From assembly GCA_005881235.1 (NCBI GenBank), contig VBEQ01000144.1, positions 1 through 24,524 on the forward strand: DNA of 24,524 bases. The letters run 5' to 3'. A model generated the notes under the pieces. That model was not told the DNA's origin and searched no databases. It worked only from the letters and a program-made list of their open reading frames with translations. Within the stretch, counting starts at the first letter, position 1, and each line of letters opens with the position of its first letter. Source of the stretch: Chloroflexota bacterium. Lineage in GTDB: Bacteria > Chloroflexota > Dormibacteria > CF-121. This document shows, one piece after another, positions 1-8,090 of the stretch. A program made the position numbers and the translations under genes.

Positions 1-454
1 CGCGCGCCACGGCCACGCGCTGCCGCTGGCCGATGGAGAGCTGGTAGGGTCGCTGCCGCAGTTTGTCGCCGAGTCCGATGCGCCGCAGCAGTTCCTGGGC
101 GTAGGCGACCGCCTCATGATTCCGTTTCACCGCGCCCACCATGACGTTTTCGAGTGTGCTCAGGTAGTTGATCAAGAAGTGTTGCTGGAAGACGAAGCCG
201 AAGCGCTGGCGGCGCAGGCGAATCAGGCCGGGCGTCGAGATGTCATCGTAGTCATGGCCGTCGAAGGCCACTGACCCGCGCGTCGGCCGCTTCAGGCCGG
301 AGAGGAGATACATCAGCGAGCTCTTCCCCGATCCCGACGGGCCGATCAGCCCCACGAAGCTGCCGTGCTCGACGGATAGCGAAACGGTATCGACGGCGTG
401 GGCGACGCTCCCGCCGGTCCGGTAGTCGAGCGCGAGATCCTGAGCGCTGAGCAT
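1..454 (-). CDS. ABC transporter ATP-binding protein, LolD/MacB type (partial, 3' end outside window)
   Basis: This is the nucleotide-binding subunit of an ABC exporter; it powers the FtsX-type permease encoded directly upstream. Reading the minus strand from ATG at 454 gives about 151 residues before the window edge. Visible are the Walker A motif GPSGSGKS (about residues 36-43), a Q-loop in VFQQHF, and the start of the signature motif, read as LSIGQRQ where the family usually has LSGGQ. The Walker B motif and H-loop lie outside the window. The start codon is one base past the permease stop codon, so the two genes are translationally coupled. LolD/MacB-type ATPases with such permeases act in lipoprotein, peptide or macrolide export, or in signalling of cell-envelope stress. 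The substrate cannot be told here. The Gly-to-Ile change in the signature motif is unusual but may be tolerated. Confidence 0.9.
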   Translation of the reverse strand, partial: MLSAQDLALDYRTGGSVAHAVDTVSLSVEHGSFVGLIGPSGSGKSSLMYLLSGLKRPTRGSVAFDGHDYDDISTPGLIRLRRQRFGFVFQQHFLINYLSTLENVMVGAVKRNHEAVAYAQELLRRIGLGDKLRQRPYQLSIGQRQRVAVAR

Positions 455-455
455 C

Positions 456-2204
456 TCAGTCCCTCCGCTCGATGATCGAAATGGGGTCGAGGCGCAGCAA
501 TTGCCAGGCGACCGTTCCCATGCCGAAGAGAAAGACCATCAACGGGATGGGCAGCGTATGCAACGCGAGCACATTCCAATCGAAGATGTTCATCAGCAGG
601 CCGTGCGGCACCATGAAGCTCATGTTGAACCAACTGAGTACGGCCACCCCGAGGCCGACGCCGAGAATCCAGGCCGCGATGGTGACGCCCAATGATTCCC
701 AGGCGACCCGCAGGATCAGGCCCCAGCGGCTGTATCCCACCGCCGCGAGGAGTCCGAACTCGTTCATTCGCTGACGGAAGAAGAGGTTGTTGAGCAATCC
801 GACCACGAGCGCGAGGACGATTGTCACCAACAGGATCAGGAAATGGTTGATGGTGTCGAGGTTGGCGATCAGGCTGTCGATCTTCCCCTTGATGTACGGC
901 CAGTCGAACATGCGGAAGGCGGTATCGCCGATCAGCGCCTGCACCTGGTCGTGGACGGCCTGCTCGTGCCCAGGCTGCGGGACGACCACCAGGCCCTGGT
1001 AGCGGCGCTCAAAGAGATAGTGCTGCGTCATGTAGTCGAGCGGGATGACACCCAGGCGGGTCGGTCCGCGGATGATACCGACGACCGTGAAGGTGTCGGG
1101 GAGACGGTCGAGCTCGTCGATCGCGTTTCCGAGGTGTCCGCCAACCCAAACGTGACGCGAGCGAGCGATCTCTTCGGAGATCGCGATTTCGTTCGCATCA
1201 GCCTTTGGCAGCCGGCCGGCGATGACGCGGTCGTCATACAGCGTCAGAAGCTGGGCCATGCCCGGTTGGTCGAGTCCGTAGAGGTCGAACTGGGCGTTGC
1301 CCGCGAGCAGATTGATGTCGAGGTTCGAGTAGGCATCGCGCTTGACAAAGGCGGTGCCCGGGATGCGGGCGCTGTCGGCAACGAGCTTGTCGAGGCCGGG
1401 CTGCGCGGACTGGATCGAGTCCAGGCTCGTCGTCAGACGGTCGAGGGCACCCTTGAACTGGTCGATGGTTGCGCTCGGCGAGGGTGGGATCGGGATATCC
1501 GCGACGCTGCGGCCGGCGGCGTTAACGTTGGCGGCGTCACGGTTCATCGCCTGCAGCGATTGCTGGAGGCCGGCGGCATCCGACGAGGCATTGCTCACGG
1601 CCGATTGCAACCGCCCGAGCTGCGCGGCGTCCGGCAGGATCGACTGCAGCCAGGTCTGGTGCTGCTGCACGTAGGTGATCAACGGACGCGGGTCGTTGGG
1701 ATTCTGCGTCAGTGTTCGCACCAGGTCCTCGAAGGCTTTCTCCTCTGACTGCAGGCGCTGGACCCGAACGATGAGATCGCCCAGCGGAACCAGATCGCCG
1801 CGGAGCCGCGCGGCATAGTAGCGGGCGTTGGCGGCGTCGACCTGGAGCTGCTGGACGGCTGGAAGCTGCGCGCGCACCTGGGCCGGCAGGGCGACGACGG
1901 CGTTGTAGTAGGAGGAGATTCCGCCGGGACCGTCGAGCGCATCGACCTGGAGCTGTACCTCGTGCAGGCGGGTGAGCGAATCCTGCAGCGGATTCGCCAG
2001 GTCCTGGTCCCGGGTCGCCCGCGGGGCGACGAGGATCAGCTTCTGATAGCTGCCGAAGGTGGCGTAGGCCGTCTCACGGGCGGAGGCGAGCAGCGAGTCG
2101 GTGACCACGACGCCCAGGATCGCCAGCGCCAGGATGCCGATGACCGGCAGCACCTTGCGCTTGTTTCGGAAGTAGAAGTGCCATAGCGAGAGCGGATTTT
2201 CCAT
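456..2204 (-). CDS. FtsX-like ABC transporter permease with large helical ectodomain
   Basis: Membrane subunit of the exporter whose ATPase lies downstream. The protein is about 582 residues. An N-terminal membrane segment (about residues 15-38) is followed by a very long extracytoplasmic region and three C-terminal membrane helices in the last 140 residues, the usual FtsX/MacB topology. The first 230 residues of the ectodomain are rich in Gln, Ala, Leu and Asp with heptad-like spacing and look helical or coiled-coil. The part just before the C-terminal helices resembles the MacB periplasmic core, with an EIAIS segment typical of that fold. An ATG five codons upstream, at 2219, is also possible. 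I prefer 2204 because it gives the short basic N-terminus usual for the family, and because the upstream ATG would overlap a possible -10 (TATCAT). Substrate unknown. Confidence 0.85.
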   Translation of the reverse strand: MENPLSLWHFYFRNKRKVLPVIGILALAILGVVVTDSLLASARETAYATFGSYQKLILVAPRATRDQDLANPLQDSLTRLHEVQLQVDALDGPGGISSYYNAVVALPAQVRAQLPAVQQLQVDAANARYYAARLRGDLVPLGDLIVRVQRLQSEEKAFEDLVRTLTQNPNDPRPLITYVQQHQTWLQSILPDAAQLGRLQSAVSNASSDAAGLQQSLQAMNRDAANVNAAGRSVADIPIPPSPSATIDQFKGALDRLTTSLDSIQSAQPGLDKLVADSARIPGTAFVKRDAYSNLDINLLAGNAQFDLYGLDQPGMAQLLTLYDDRVIAGRLPKADANEIAISEEIARSRHVWVGGHLGNAIDELDRLPDTFTVVGIIRGPTRLGVIPLDYMTQHYLFERRYQGLVVVPQPGHEQAVHDQVQALIGDTAFRMFDWPYIKGKIDSLIANLDTINHFLILLVTIVLALVVGLLNNLFFRQRMNEFGLLAAVGYSRWGLILRVAWESLGVTIAAWILGVGLGVAVLSWFNMSFMVPHGLLMNIFDWNVLALHTLPIPLMVFLFGMGTVAWQLLRLDPISIIERRD

Positions 2205-2245
2205 GCACGCCGTTCCCATGATAGGGGGCGCGCATTACCCAACCT

Positions 2246-2251
2246 TAGAAT
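2246..2251 (+). promoter_or_regulatory. Candidate -10 element, near-leaderless, for the acyl-CoA dehydrogenase
   Basis: TAGAAT lies nine bases before the TTG start at 2261 and matches the bacterial -10 consensus at five of six positions. Transcription would start at or just before the start codon. No clear -35 is seen. An in-frame stop (TAG at 2246) inside this element excludes longer starts. Confidence 0.45.
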
Positions 2252-2260
2252 GGGTTCGCT

Positions 2261-3421
2261 TTGCCGGAGCTGGTGGATTTCTATCGCACCGACGACCTGC
2301 TGACCGAGGAGGAGCGACTCGTCCGCTCGACCGTGGGTCGCTTCGTCGACCAGCGGTTCCTCCCCAGCATTGCCGAGCACTATGAACGGGCGACCTTCCC
2401 GATGGAAATCGTGCCCGAGCTGGCCAAACTCGGCGTCTTCGGTATGCACCTGCACGGCTATGGCGCCGCGGGGATGAGCAACGTGATGTATGGACTCGCC
2501 TGCCAGGAACTGGAGCGTGGCGACAGCGGGCTGCGCAGCTTCGTCTCGGTGCAGGGCTCGCTCTGCATGTTCCCGATCCATCGTTATGGATCGGAGGAGC
2601 AGAAGCAGCGCTGGCTGCCGAAGATGGCAGCCGGCGAGGTGATCGGGTGCTTCGGGCTGACCGAGCCGGAGTTTGGTTCCAACCCGGCCGGAATGGCGAC
2701 GCGGGCCCGTCGCGAAGGCAAGGACTGGATCCTCAACGGCACCAAACGCTGGATCACGAACGGCAACGTGGCCGACCTGGCGATCGTGTGGGCTCGTAGC
2801 GAGCAGGGGATCCGCGGATTTCTCGTCGAGAAGGGCACCAGGGGATTCGAAGCCCGCCAGATCCATCACAAGCTCTCGATGCGGGCCTCGGTGACGTCCG
2901 AACTGATCCTCGACGATTGCCGCATCCCGGCCGGCAACGAGTTGCCCGAGGCACAGGGGCTCAAGGCGCCGCTGTCCTGCTTGAACGAGGCCCGCTACGG
3001 CATCGTCTGGGGCGTGCTGGGTGCGGCGATCGCCTGTTATCGCAGCGCGCTCGAGTATGGAAAGGCCCGCGTCCAGTTCGATCGGCCAATCGCCGGGTAT
3101 CAGCTGACCCAGGAGAAGCTGGTCAACATGCTGACCGAGATCACCAAGGGTCAGCTGCTCGCGCTGCAACTGGGCCGGCTGAAGGACGAAGGCAAGGCGA
3201 CGGCGACGCAGATCTCGATGGCGAAGCTGAACAACGTCCGAGAGGCCCTGCAGATCGCGCGTGAGGCGCGGACGATCCTCGGTGCCAATGGCATCAGCCT
3301 CGAGTATCCGGTGATGCGGCACATGAGCAACCTGGAGACGGTCCTGACCTACGAGGGGACGAGCGAGATCCACATGCTCGCCATCGGTGAGGAGATCACC
3401 GGGCTCGCGGCGTTCAAGTAA
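2261..3421 (+). CDS. gcdH: Glutaryl-CoA dehydrogenase-like acyl-CoA dehydrogenase
   Basis: FAD enzyme expected to oxidise and decarboxylate glutaryl-CoA to crotonyl-CoA in lysine, tryptophan or aromatic acid breakdown, in the cytoplasm. The 386 residues cover the whole acyl-CoA dehydrogenase fold. Features specific to the glutaryl-CoA branch are visible: a GYGAAG segment, DSGLRSFVSVQGSL (with the Arg that binds the substrate carboxylate), GCFGLTEPEFGSNP, NEARYGIVWGVLGA, and the catalytic-base motif TYEGT with Glu365. The start is TTG at 2261, the only early start after an in-frame stop at 2246. There is no Shine-Dalgarno sequence but a -10-like hexamer sits nine bases upstream. It is divergent from the ABC permease and convergent with the phosphodiesterase, with only two bases between stop codons. 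No other gene of glutarate breakdown is in the window, so the substrate is inferred from family similarity. Confidence 0.82.
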   Translation: MPELVDFYRTDDLLTEEERLVRSTVGRFVDQRFLPSIAEHYERATFPMEIVPELAKLGVFGMHLHGYGAAGMSNVMYGLACQELERGDSGLRSFVSVQGSLCMFPIHRYGSEEQKQRWLPKMAAGEVIGCFGLTEPEFGSNPAGMATRARREGKDWILNGTKRWITNGNVADLAIVWARSEQGIRGFLVEKGTRGFEARQIHHKLSMRASVTSELILDDCRIPAGNELPEAQGLKAPLSCLNEARYGIVWGVLGAAIACYRSALEYGKARVQFDRPIAGYQLTQEKLVNMLTEITKGQLLALQLGRLKDEGKATATQISMAKLNNVREALQIAREARTILGANGISLEYPVMRHMSNLETVLTYEGTSEIHMLAIGEEITGLAAFK

Positions 3422-3423
3422 CG

Positions 3424-4179
3424 CTAGGGGCGGATTTCGCGCGGCTTGTTCGTGTAGATCGCGTTCGCGGGTAGCGCCTTGGACCAGGTCAGCGAGAAGA
3501 CGTCGTCAACGGTCCAGACTCCAATGAGTTTGCCCGCGGCGTGGAGCTCGGCGGCCGTTTCCGGCTCGATCGACGCCCAGTGCGGGCAGAAGACATCCGC
3601 GCCCGCATCATCCATGACCCGCAGGATGTCGACGGGGCGCGAGGCTTCGAGCACGCCAGTCAGGATCTCGGGATCCAGCTCAGCGATCCGTTGGACCGAA
3701 CGATGGTCGAAAGAGATGACCACCACGTCGTGGGTCATACCGGCGCCCTTAACGGCGCGCACGACGGCCTCCTCGATCCCGGCGTAGGGCAGGGGCAGGT
3801 TTTTGATCTCGATCGCGACCCCGACCTGTCCCTTTGCCACCGCAAGCACCTCGTCGAGCGAGGGAATCCGCTCGCCCTTGAATCGCGGATCTTTCCAGCT
3901 TCCAGCATCGAGCCGCTTCAGCTCGGCCATCGTGTAATCCCGCACCAGGCCGCTGCCATCGGTCGTTCGGTCTAGCAGATGATCGTGGATGACGGGCAGG
4001 GCGCCGTCCTCGGAGCGGTGCACGTCGAGTTCGATCACGTCGACACCGAGCTCGATCGCGGACCGGAACGACGTCAAGGTGTTTTCGGGGCACTCATCCG
4101 CGTTGCCGCGGTGACCGCCGAGTAAGATGCGGCCGCTTCGAAGCTTCGCCGCCAGACCCTGCGCGTGTGCGACCGTCAC
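3424..4179 (-). CDS. Glycerophosphodiester phosphodiesterase
   Basis: Hydrolyses glycerophosphodiesters such as glycerophosphocholine to glycerol 3-phosphate and an alcohol. The 251-residue protein is a complete GDPD TIM barrel. HRG (residues 23-25) and ENT (32-34) hold the first catalytic His and a metal ligand. ELD (51-53) and the HD at 66-67 give the remaining metal ligands and the second catalytic His. IEIK and ISFDH match later strands, and GVWTVDD near the C-terminus is the usual closing motif. No signal peptide is seen, so it is probably cytoplasmic, like UgpQ. The start is GTG at 4179, preceded by a -10-like TAGCAT six bases upstream and no Shine-Dalgarno sequence. It is divergent from the glycoside hydrolase. 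Confidence 0.9.
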   Translation of the reverse strand: MTVAHAQGLAAKLRSGRILLGGHRGNADECPENTLTSFRSAIELGVDVIELDVHRSEDGALPVIHDHLLDRTTDGSGLVRDYTMAELKRLDAGSWKDPRFKGERIPSLDEVLAVAKGQVGVAIEIKNLPLPYAGIEEAVVRAVKGAGMTHDVVVISFDHRSVQRIAELDPEILTGVLEASRPVDILRVMDDAGADVFCPHWASIEPETAAELHAAGKLIGVWTVDDVFSLTWSKALPANAIYTNKPREIRP

Positions 4180-4185
4180 CGGCCA

Positions 4186-4191
4186 ATGCTA
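4186..4191 (-). promoter_or_regulatory. Candidate -10 element, leaderless, for the phosphodiesterase gene
   Basis: On the minus strand TAGCAT is followed by six bases and then the GTG start at 4179, the spacing expected if transcription begins at the start codon. No clear -35 is seen. Confidence 0.45.
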
Positions 4192-4294
4192 CGTGAACTG
4201 TCGCGAGGTTTTTACATCCGCGGCCACCCGCAAGAAATCTCGGAGGCGACCGTGACACCACTAACGGTTCGGGCGCGCGCGGGCCGGATCAGCC

Positions 4295-5461
4295 ATGACC
4301 CTTCCCAGGATCCAATCGCTGGTGCAACGACGGCCAGTGCAGGCGATGGCGATCGTGCTGCTGGTGCCGTTCCTGGCATTGGCGCCACTCCATCTTTTCG
4401 TGCCGGCGACGGCGAAGGCGCATGGGGTCGTCGGACCGGTGCAGGTCGGGATCAGCTTCAACCCCCACCGAGCCGCCAACATGGGGCTCGATTACCACAA
4501 GGCCTTCAGGCAGCTCGAGGCCATGCACTTCCGCGTCATCCGTCTCAGCGCCTACTGGGACCAGATCGACCAGGAGGGCTATGCCCAGCTCGACTGGTTG
4601 ATGAACGAGGCGCAACGCTCAGGGCAGCCGGTCGTCCTCGCCGTTGGCATGAAGGGTCTGGGATGGCCGGAGTTCTACGTCCCGGCGTCGGCGCTGCCTC
4701 CGGGCGGCCTGACGCAAGGCCAGGATGCGGCCTCGGACGCGAGCCTGCGCGACGCGACCCTCGCCTTCGTCTACGAGACGGTGACTCGCTATCGCGACCA
4801 CTCGACCTTGATTTCGTGGCAGGTGGAGAACGAACCCTTCAACCGGGCAGGTCCGCAGCGGTTGTGGATCGACGCCGCCTTCCTTCGTGACGAAATTGCG
4901 AGCGTGCGCGCGCTGGATGGCCACCACCGGCCCGTGATCGTCAACGCGTTCAGCCATTTCAATCTCCTCTTAGATCAGGCCTCGGCGCGCCAGGGATTCG
5001 ACCTGCGCCAGTGGTTGGGGTTCGAAGCCGACAGCGCCGAGCAGGACGGCCTGTCGGTGCTCAACAAGGGCGACGTCCTCGGTCTCGACGTTTACACGGC
5101 GATCGGCTACCGATTCCTGGGCCAGGACCAGATGAGCCACGCGGATGGGGACTGGCCGGACCGCCTGGCACGCGTCCGCGAACTGGTCAAACGCCAGGGA
5201 AAGCAGGCGTGGATCACGGAAGCGCAGGCCGAACCTTGGGAGTCGGGACCGAGCAGCGATGTGACCCCCAAGAGCACCAGCCCCCGGGCCATCCGCAGTC
5301 TGTTCGTCAACCTGAAGGACGCCGGCTTCAGCACCATCCTCTTCTGGGGCAGCGAATACTGGCTGTGGCGCGCGGAACGTGGCGACTCGCGCTGGATCGA
5401 CACGATCAAGGCAATCCTCCGCGATGAGGCGAAGGCGCCATCGATGATGCCGGCGGCCTAG
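4295..5461 (+). CDS. Exported glycoside hydrolase, clan GH-A-like TIM barrel
   Basis: Predicted secreted or membrane-tethered retaining glycosidase. The 388-residue protein begins with a basic stretch (about residues 5-17) and a hydrophobic segment (about 18-42) ending near ATAKA, which is a signal peptide or membrane anchor. The barrel follows: GISFNPHRAANMG, FRVIRLSAYWDQI and WQVENEPF, in which Glu180 is the likely acid/base (the NEP motif after beta-strand 4). Glu309 in WITEAQAEPW is the likely nucleophile, and the barrel closes with ILFWGSEYWLW. These features fit clan GH-A (GH5/GH39-like), but I cannot assign a family or substrate. The stop codon overlaps that of the convergent membrane-protein gene in a shared CTAG palindrome. 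A start at the ATG of residue 18 is possible but would lose the charged N-terminus. Confidence 0.8.
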   Translation: MTLPRIQSLVQRRPVQAMAIVLLVPFLALAPLHLFVPATAKAHGVVGPVQVGISFNPHRAANMGLDYHKAFRQLEAMHFRVIRLSAYWDQIDQEGYAQLDWLMNEAQRSGQPVVLAVGMKGLGWPEFYVPASALPPGGLTQGQDAASDASLRDATLAFVYETVTRYRDHSTLISWQVENEPFNRAGPQRLWIDAAFLRDEIASVRALDGHHRPVIVNAFSHFNLLLDQASARQGFDLRQWLGFEADSAEQDGLSVLNKGDVLGLDVYTAIGYRFLGQDQMSHADGDWPDRLARVRELVKRQGKQAWITEAQAEPWESGPSSDVTPKSTSPRAIRSLFVNLKDAGFSTILFWGSEYWLWRAERGDSRWIDTIKAILRDEAKAPSMMPAA

Positions 5462-6699
5462 AAGACGGCCCAGTTGACGGTGGATAGCTCGTCGTCCGTA
5501 AAGACCTGGCCGGGCTGCTGCAGGTAGAGGTATCCGATCAGTCGGGCGACCCGCGACTCCTGATAGTAATAACGACGGTGCTCCTGGTAGGCCGTGGAAT
5601 GAATCGCCTGGCCGCTCTGGCCTAAGGCGGCGCTCTCCTCCGCTGTGAGGATCAGGTCGTAGTTCTGCAGGAAGCGCTGCACTCGACCATCGCGATAAGG
5701 AATGAGCCGATATGGTGTTGCGATCGGGAGGTCCGCCGTGATCCGCTGGAAGTCCTGGCGCATGTCGGCCAGCGCCCCCGGCGGCGAGGGTGACTGGGTC
5801 TCACGATCGAGGTCCAGGTTCAGCGTTGCCATCGATCGGGCCACGCGATCGAGATAGTCCGATTCGGCGGGCTGCAGGTCGTTCGGCCGAACATAGGGAA
5901 GCGTCAGCTGGCCGTGCAGGAAATCGATGACCTCGTAGCCAAGCTCACCGCCCCTCGCCGTGTCCTGCAGGAAGAATGCGTCGACGGGTGGTGATTGCTG
6001 GACGCTGTAGCGATAGAAGCCGACGCGGTGCGTTTGGACCTCACGTGCCTTGGCCTGATGCTCGCCGAGACAGAGATCGCCGAAGTCGGTGAGGCCGGGC
6101 TGCTGGAGGATGAACAATCGGGCGTTCGAGTAGTTCGCGATACTCGCGTCGGCCGTGTCGAGGACGAAGGCTTCGTAGAGTGTGGCGTCTTGTTTGGTGG
6201 CCTGGAGCCCCGACGCCATTGACTGAACGCCGGCGACGTCGAGTGGCCGCGGACCGTAGACATTCATCTCGATCGTGCTCCCGCTGCGCCAGCAGTGCAA
6301 CGCCCGCAGCCCGGCGCCGAGTGACGGACAGTTGATCGACTGCTCGCTGACCTGCAACGGCCGGCGGTCCGCCGACACCCCGCCGAACGCGAGATAGACG
6401 ATCGCAATAACCAGGCCGAGGATGGAAAGGCCCGCGGCCCAGGCGCGCAGTCCGCGGCGGAGGGCAGCCGGGATCAGCCGCCGGCTCAGCACAAGCAGGA
6501 TGGCGGCGGTCGGGATGAACACGATGGTGTAGGAGGCCAGGCCGAACACCGTGTCCGCCTGGGCGGTGCATGGCATCCCGGGATAGGTGGCGCCGGCACG
6601 GAGTGGTGTGATCAGCCAGGCGATCAGCAGCAAGCCAAGCGGCCAGATCCATTGAGCCCACCGCCGGCGGCGGCCCGGCTTCGACGCGGCGGCCGTCAC
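5458..6699 (-). CDS. Membrane protein of unknown function coupled to patatin-like lipase
   Basis: I do not recognise this 413-residue protein. It has a basic N-terminus, three predicted membrane helices (about residues 18-35, 50-71 and 86-106) and then about 300 mostly polar residues. Two Cys in the loop between helices 1 and 2 and near residue 124, and another in HCW just after, could form disulfides if the large domain is extracytoplasmic. The C-terminal part has many Tyr and Arg (QEHRRYYYQESRVARLIGYLY). The GTG start at 6699 overlaps the lipase stop codon by four bases (GTGA), so the two are almost certainly one operon and may act together at the membrane. The C-terminal stop shares a CTAG with the convergent glycoside hydrolase. 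No enzymatic motif is evident. Confidence 0.8.
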   Translation of the reverse strand: MTAAASKPGRRRRWAQWIWPLGLLLIAWLITPLRAGATYPGMPCTAQADTVFGLASYTIVFIPTAAILLVLSRRLIPAALRRGLRAWAAGLSILGLVIAIVYLAFGGVSADRRPLQVSEQSINCPSLGAGLRALHCWRSGSTIEMNVYGPRPLDVAGVQSMASGLQATKQDATLYEAFVLDTADASIANYSNARLFILQQPGLTDFGDLCLGEHQAKAREVQTHRVGFYRYSVQQSPPVDAFFLQDTARGGELGYEVIDFLHGQLTLPYVRPNDLQPAESDYLDRVARSMATLNLDLDRETQSPSPPGALADMRQDFQRITADLPIATPYRLIPYRDGRVQRFLQNYDLILTAEESAALGQSGQAIHSTAYQEHRRYYYQESRVARLIGYLYLQQPGQVFTDDELSTVNWAVF

Positions 6700-7670
6700 T
6701 GTGCCAGGCTGATGACGGACGGGTGCCGCAGCGGCAGCATGTAGTGGATACCCGGCTCGAGCTGGCCCCGCCGGTCGAGGCCGCCCGCCTGGAGGAAACC
6801 ACGGGTCCGGGCATAAGCCTCATCGATCAGGCGATCGACCTGGCTGAAATCGGTCCCGGCGGTGCCGAACTCGACGTTGGGGAACATCAGGCAGATCTCG
6901 GCCTGGCCGGAATAGCGCTGATACTCCTCCAGCATGCGCTGGCCCAGCATGATCTGGATGCTCTGCGCCAGGATGCCGGTCAGGGTGTGGTTCGGTGGGC
7001 GGCGTGGATTGGAAGTGCTGTTGTCGATGGCCGCGATGTGGGTCGCCCCGAGCTGAATCGCTTCCGGGAGGCCGACGTTCTCGGCCACCGCCCCATCGAC
7101 GAACTCTTCATTGCCGATCCGGTAGGGATTGAACAGACCAGGGATAGCGGCAGAGGCGGCCACGGCATCCGGCACGCTGCCGGTGGTAAAGATCTCCTTG
7201 CGTGCCCGAGTCAGGTTGGTGGCGATGATGGCGCAGGGTAGGACGAGCTCTTCGAAAGTCGCCGGCAGGTTCATGGCCGCCAGCGTTCGCAGGTAGCGGC
7301 TGTCGAAGAAGCTGTTGCGGCTGCGCACGAAGCGGTAGGCCATCCGCACGGGGTTGCGGTCGAAGAGGTCGCGGTTGCGGATCGACCGCCACACGTGGGC
7401 GAGCTTGTCGATCGTTTCCAGGTCTGGTTTGGCGGCCAGGGCGACCGCGTTGAAGGCCCCCGAGCTGCAGCCCACCAGGCCGTCCGGTTTGATACCCGCC
7501 TCCAGCAGCGCCTTCATCACTCCGACGCTGCAGGCCCCGCGGCTCCCACCACCCCCCAGGACAAAGACCAAGCGGCGCTGTTTCTCCCCAGGTTGCGCAA
7601 GCGTTGGTCGGCGCCGTCGCCACCACGTGGACAGCATGGACGGGGACCGCCAGAAACCAGTTTCCCGCAT
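6696..7670 (-). CDS. Patatin-like phospholipase
   Basis: Serine acyl hydrolase with a Ser-Asp dyad, probably acting on membrane lipids. With the ATG at 7670 the protein is 324 residues. It has a very basic N-terminal segment (WWRRRRP), the oxyanion-hole motif GGGGSRG (residues 39-45), GCSSG with nucleophile Ser69, and the dyad Asp in VDGA near residue 191. This set matches bacterial patatins of the RssA/YlbK kind. The open frame continues upstream to 7796, but the extra 42 residues look non-coding, and TAATAC two bases before 7670 looks like a -10 element. If that -10 is used, the start may instead be ATG 7637. The downstream membrane-protein gene overlaps the stop by four bases. The exact substrate is unknown. 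Confidence 0.88.
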   Translation of the reverse strand: MRETGFWRSPSMLSTWWRRRRPTLAQPGEKQRRLVFVLGGGGSRGACSVGVMKALLEAGIKPDGLVGCSSGAFNAVALAAKPDLETIDKLAHVWRSIRNRDLFDRNPVRMAYRFVRSRNSFFDSRYLRTLAAMNLPATFEELVLPCAIIATNLTRARKEIFTTGSVPDAVAASAAIPGLFNPYRIGNEEFVDGAVAENVGLPEAIQLGATHIAAIDNSTSNPRRPPNHTLTGILAQSIQIMLGQRMLEEYQRYSGQAEICLMFPNVEFGTAGTDFSQVDRLIDEAYARTRGFLQAGGLDRRGQLEPGIHYMLPLRHPSVISLAQ

Positions 7671-7793
7671 AGGTATTACGTTTGAGATCCCGATCCGAAC
7701 ATGCGCCACGGCTGAGTGTAACGGGTCGGTGGCAGGAGGCTGGAAGCTTGTGGACGTTGCGTTACTCGCCTTGAAGAGGGCGACTAAGGGCGC

Positions 7794-7826
7794 CACGAAG
7801 CCGCCTTCGTGTTAGCCTTGTAGTAT
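7794..7826 (+). promoter_or_regulatory. Candidate promoter with perfect palindrome at the -35 region, before the small Cys protein
   Basis: CACGAAG at 7794-7800 and CTTCGTG at 7805-7811 are perfect 7-base inverted arms around CCGC. A -10-like TAGTAT lies at 7821-7826, 15 bases before the ATG at 7842. The palindrome covers where the -35 would sit, so it could be an operator. It could also act as an RNA hairpin, but no U-tract follows, which argues against a terminator. Confidence 0.4.
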
Positions 7827-7841
7827 CACTTTTTCCCAACT

Positions 7842-8054
7842 ATGCACTGTCCCTATCTCGAGCAAATCCTGCGTAAGCGAACCGCCTTTTTCAAGGTTTT
7901 CCAGGCCGACTGCCACGTCGACCGCAAGGTCCACCGCTTCCATGGGGTCGTCAAGTGGCCTTCGCCGCCCTGTCTGGGCAAGATGGCGACCTGCGCGCTC
8001 TACCAGGAAGCCCGGGCGAGCGAAGACCTGCGGCTACGCCGCCTGATCGACTAG
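7842..8054 (+). CDS. Small Cys-containing protein of unknown function
   Basis: A 70-residue frame with strongly GC-biased third codon positions, like its neighbours, which supports real coding. It has four Cys (3, 24, 44 and 51) and several His, including H25, H31 and H34, so a metal site is possible but not shown. No membrane segment or signal peptide is seen. The sequence starts MHCPYLEQ and is basic and helical in the first third. No Shine-Dalgarno sequence precedes the ATG; a -10-like TAGTAT is 15 bases upstream, behind a palindrome. The next gene, the ThiO-like oxidase, begins 36 bases downstream and appears to have its own -10. I do not recognise the family. Confidence 0.65.
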   Translation: MHCPYLEQILRKRTAFFKVFQADCHVDRKVHRFHGVVKWPSPPCLGKMATCALYQEARASEDLRLRRLID

Positions 8055-8077
8055 GCAGCTCACCGTCGAACGGGGAT

Positions 8078-8083
8078 TAAGAT
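8078..8083 (+). promoter_or_regulatory. Candidate -10 element, leaderless, for the glycine oxidase gene
   Basis: TAAGAT is followed by seven bases and then GTG at 8091, with no Shine-Dalgarno sequence between. No convincing -35 is seen. Confidence 0.45.
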
Positions 8084-8090
8084 CGGGCCT

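Noticed and set aside
843..1748. 301-residue open frame on the plus strand opposite the permease
   Set aside because: It is antisense to a gene with clear membrane helices and family features; long antisense frames are expected at this GC content, and its sequence is low-complexity Asp/Arg/Val.
2036..3373. 445-residue minus-strand frame opposite the acyl-CoA dehydrogenase
   Set aside because: It is a shadow of the conserved dehydrogenase and has an Arg/His/Asp-rich composition with no domain.
7671..7796. 42-residue N-terminal extension of the patatin-like protein
   Set aside because: The segment has no patatin similarity and includes a -10-like element; the basic N-terminus from 7670 is a more natural start.
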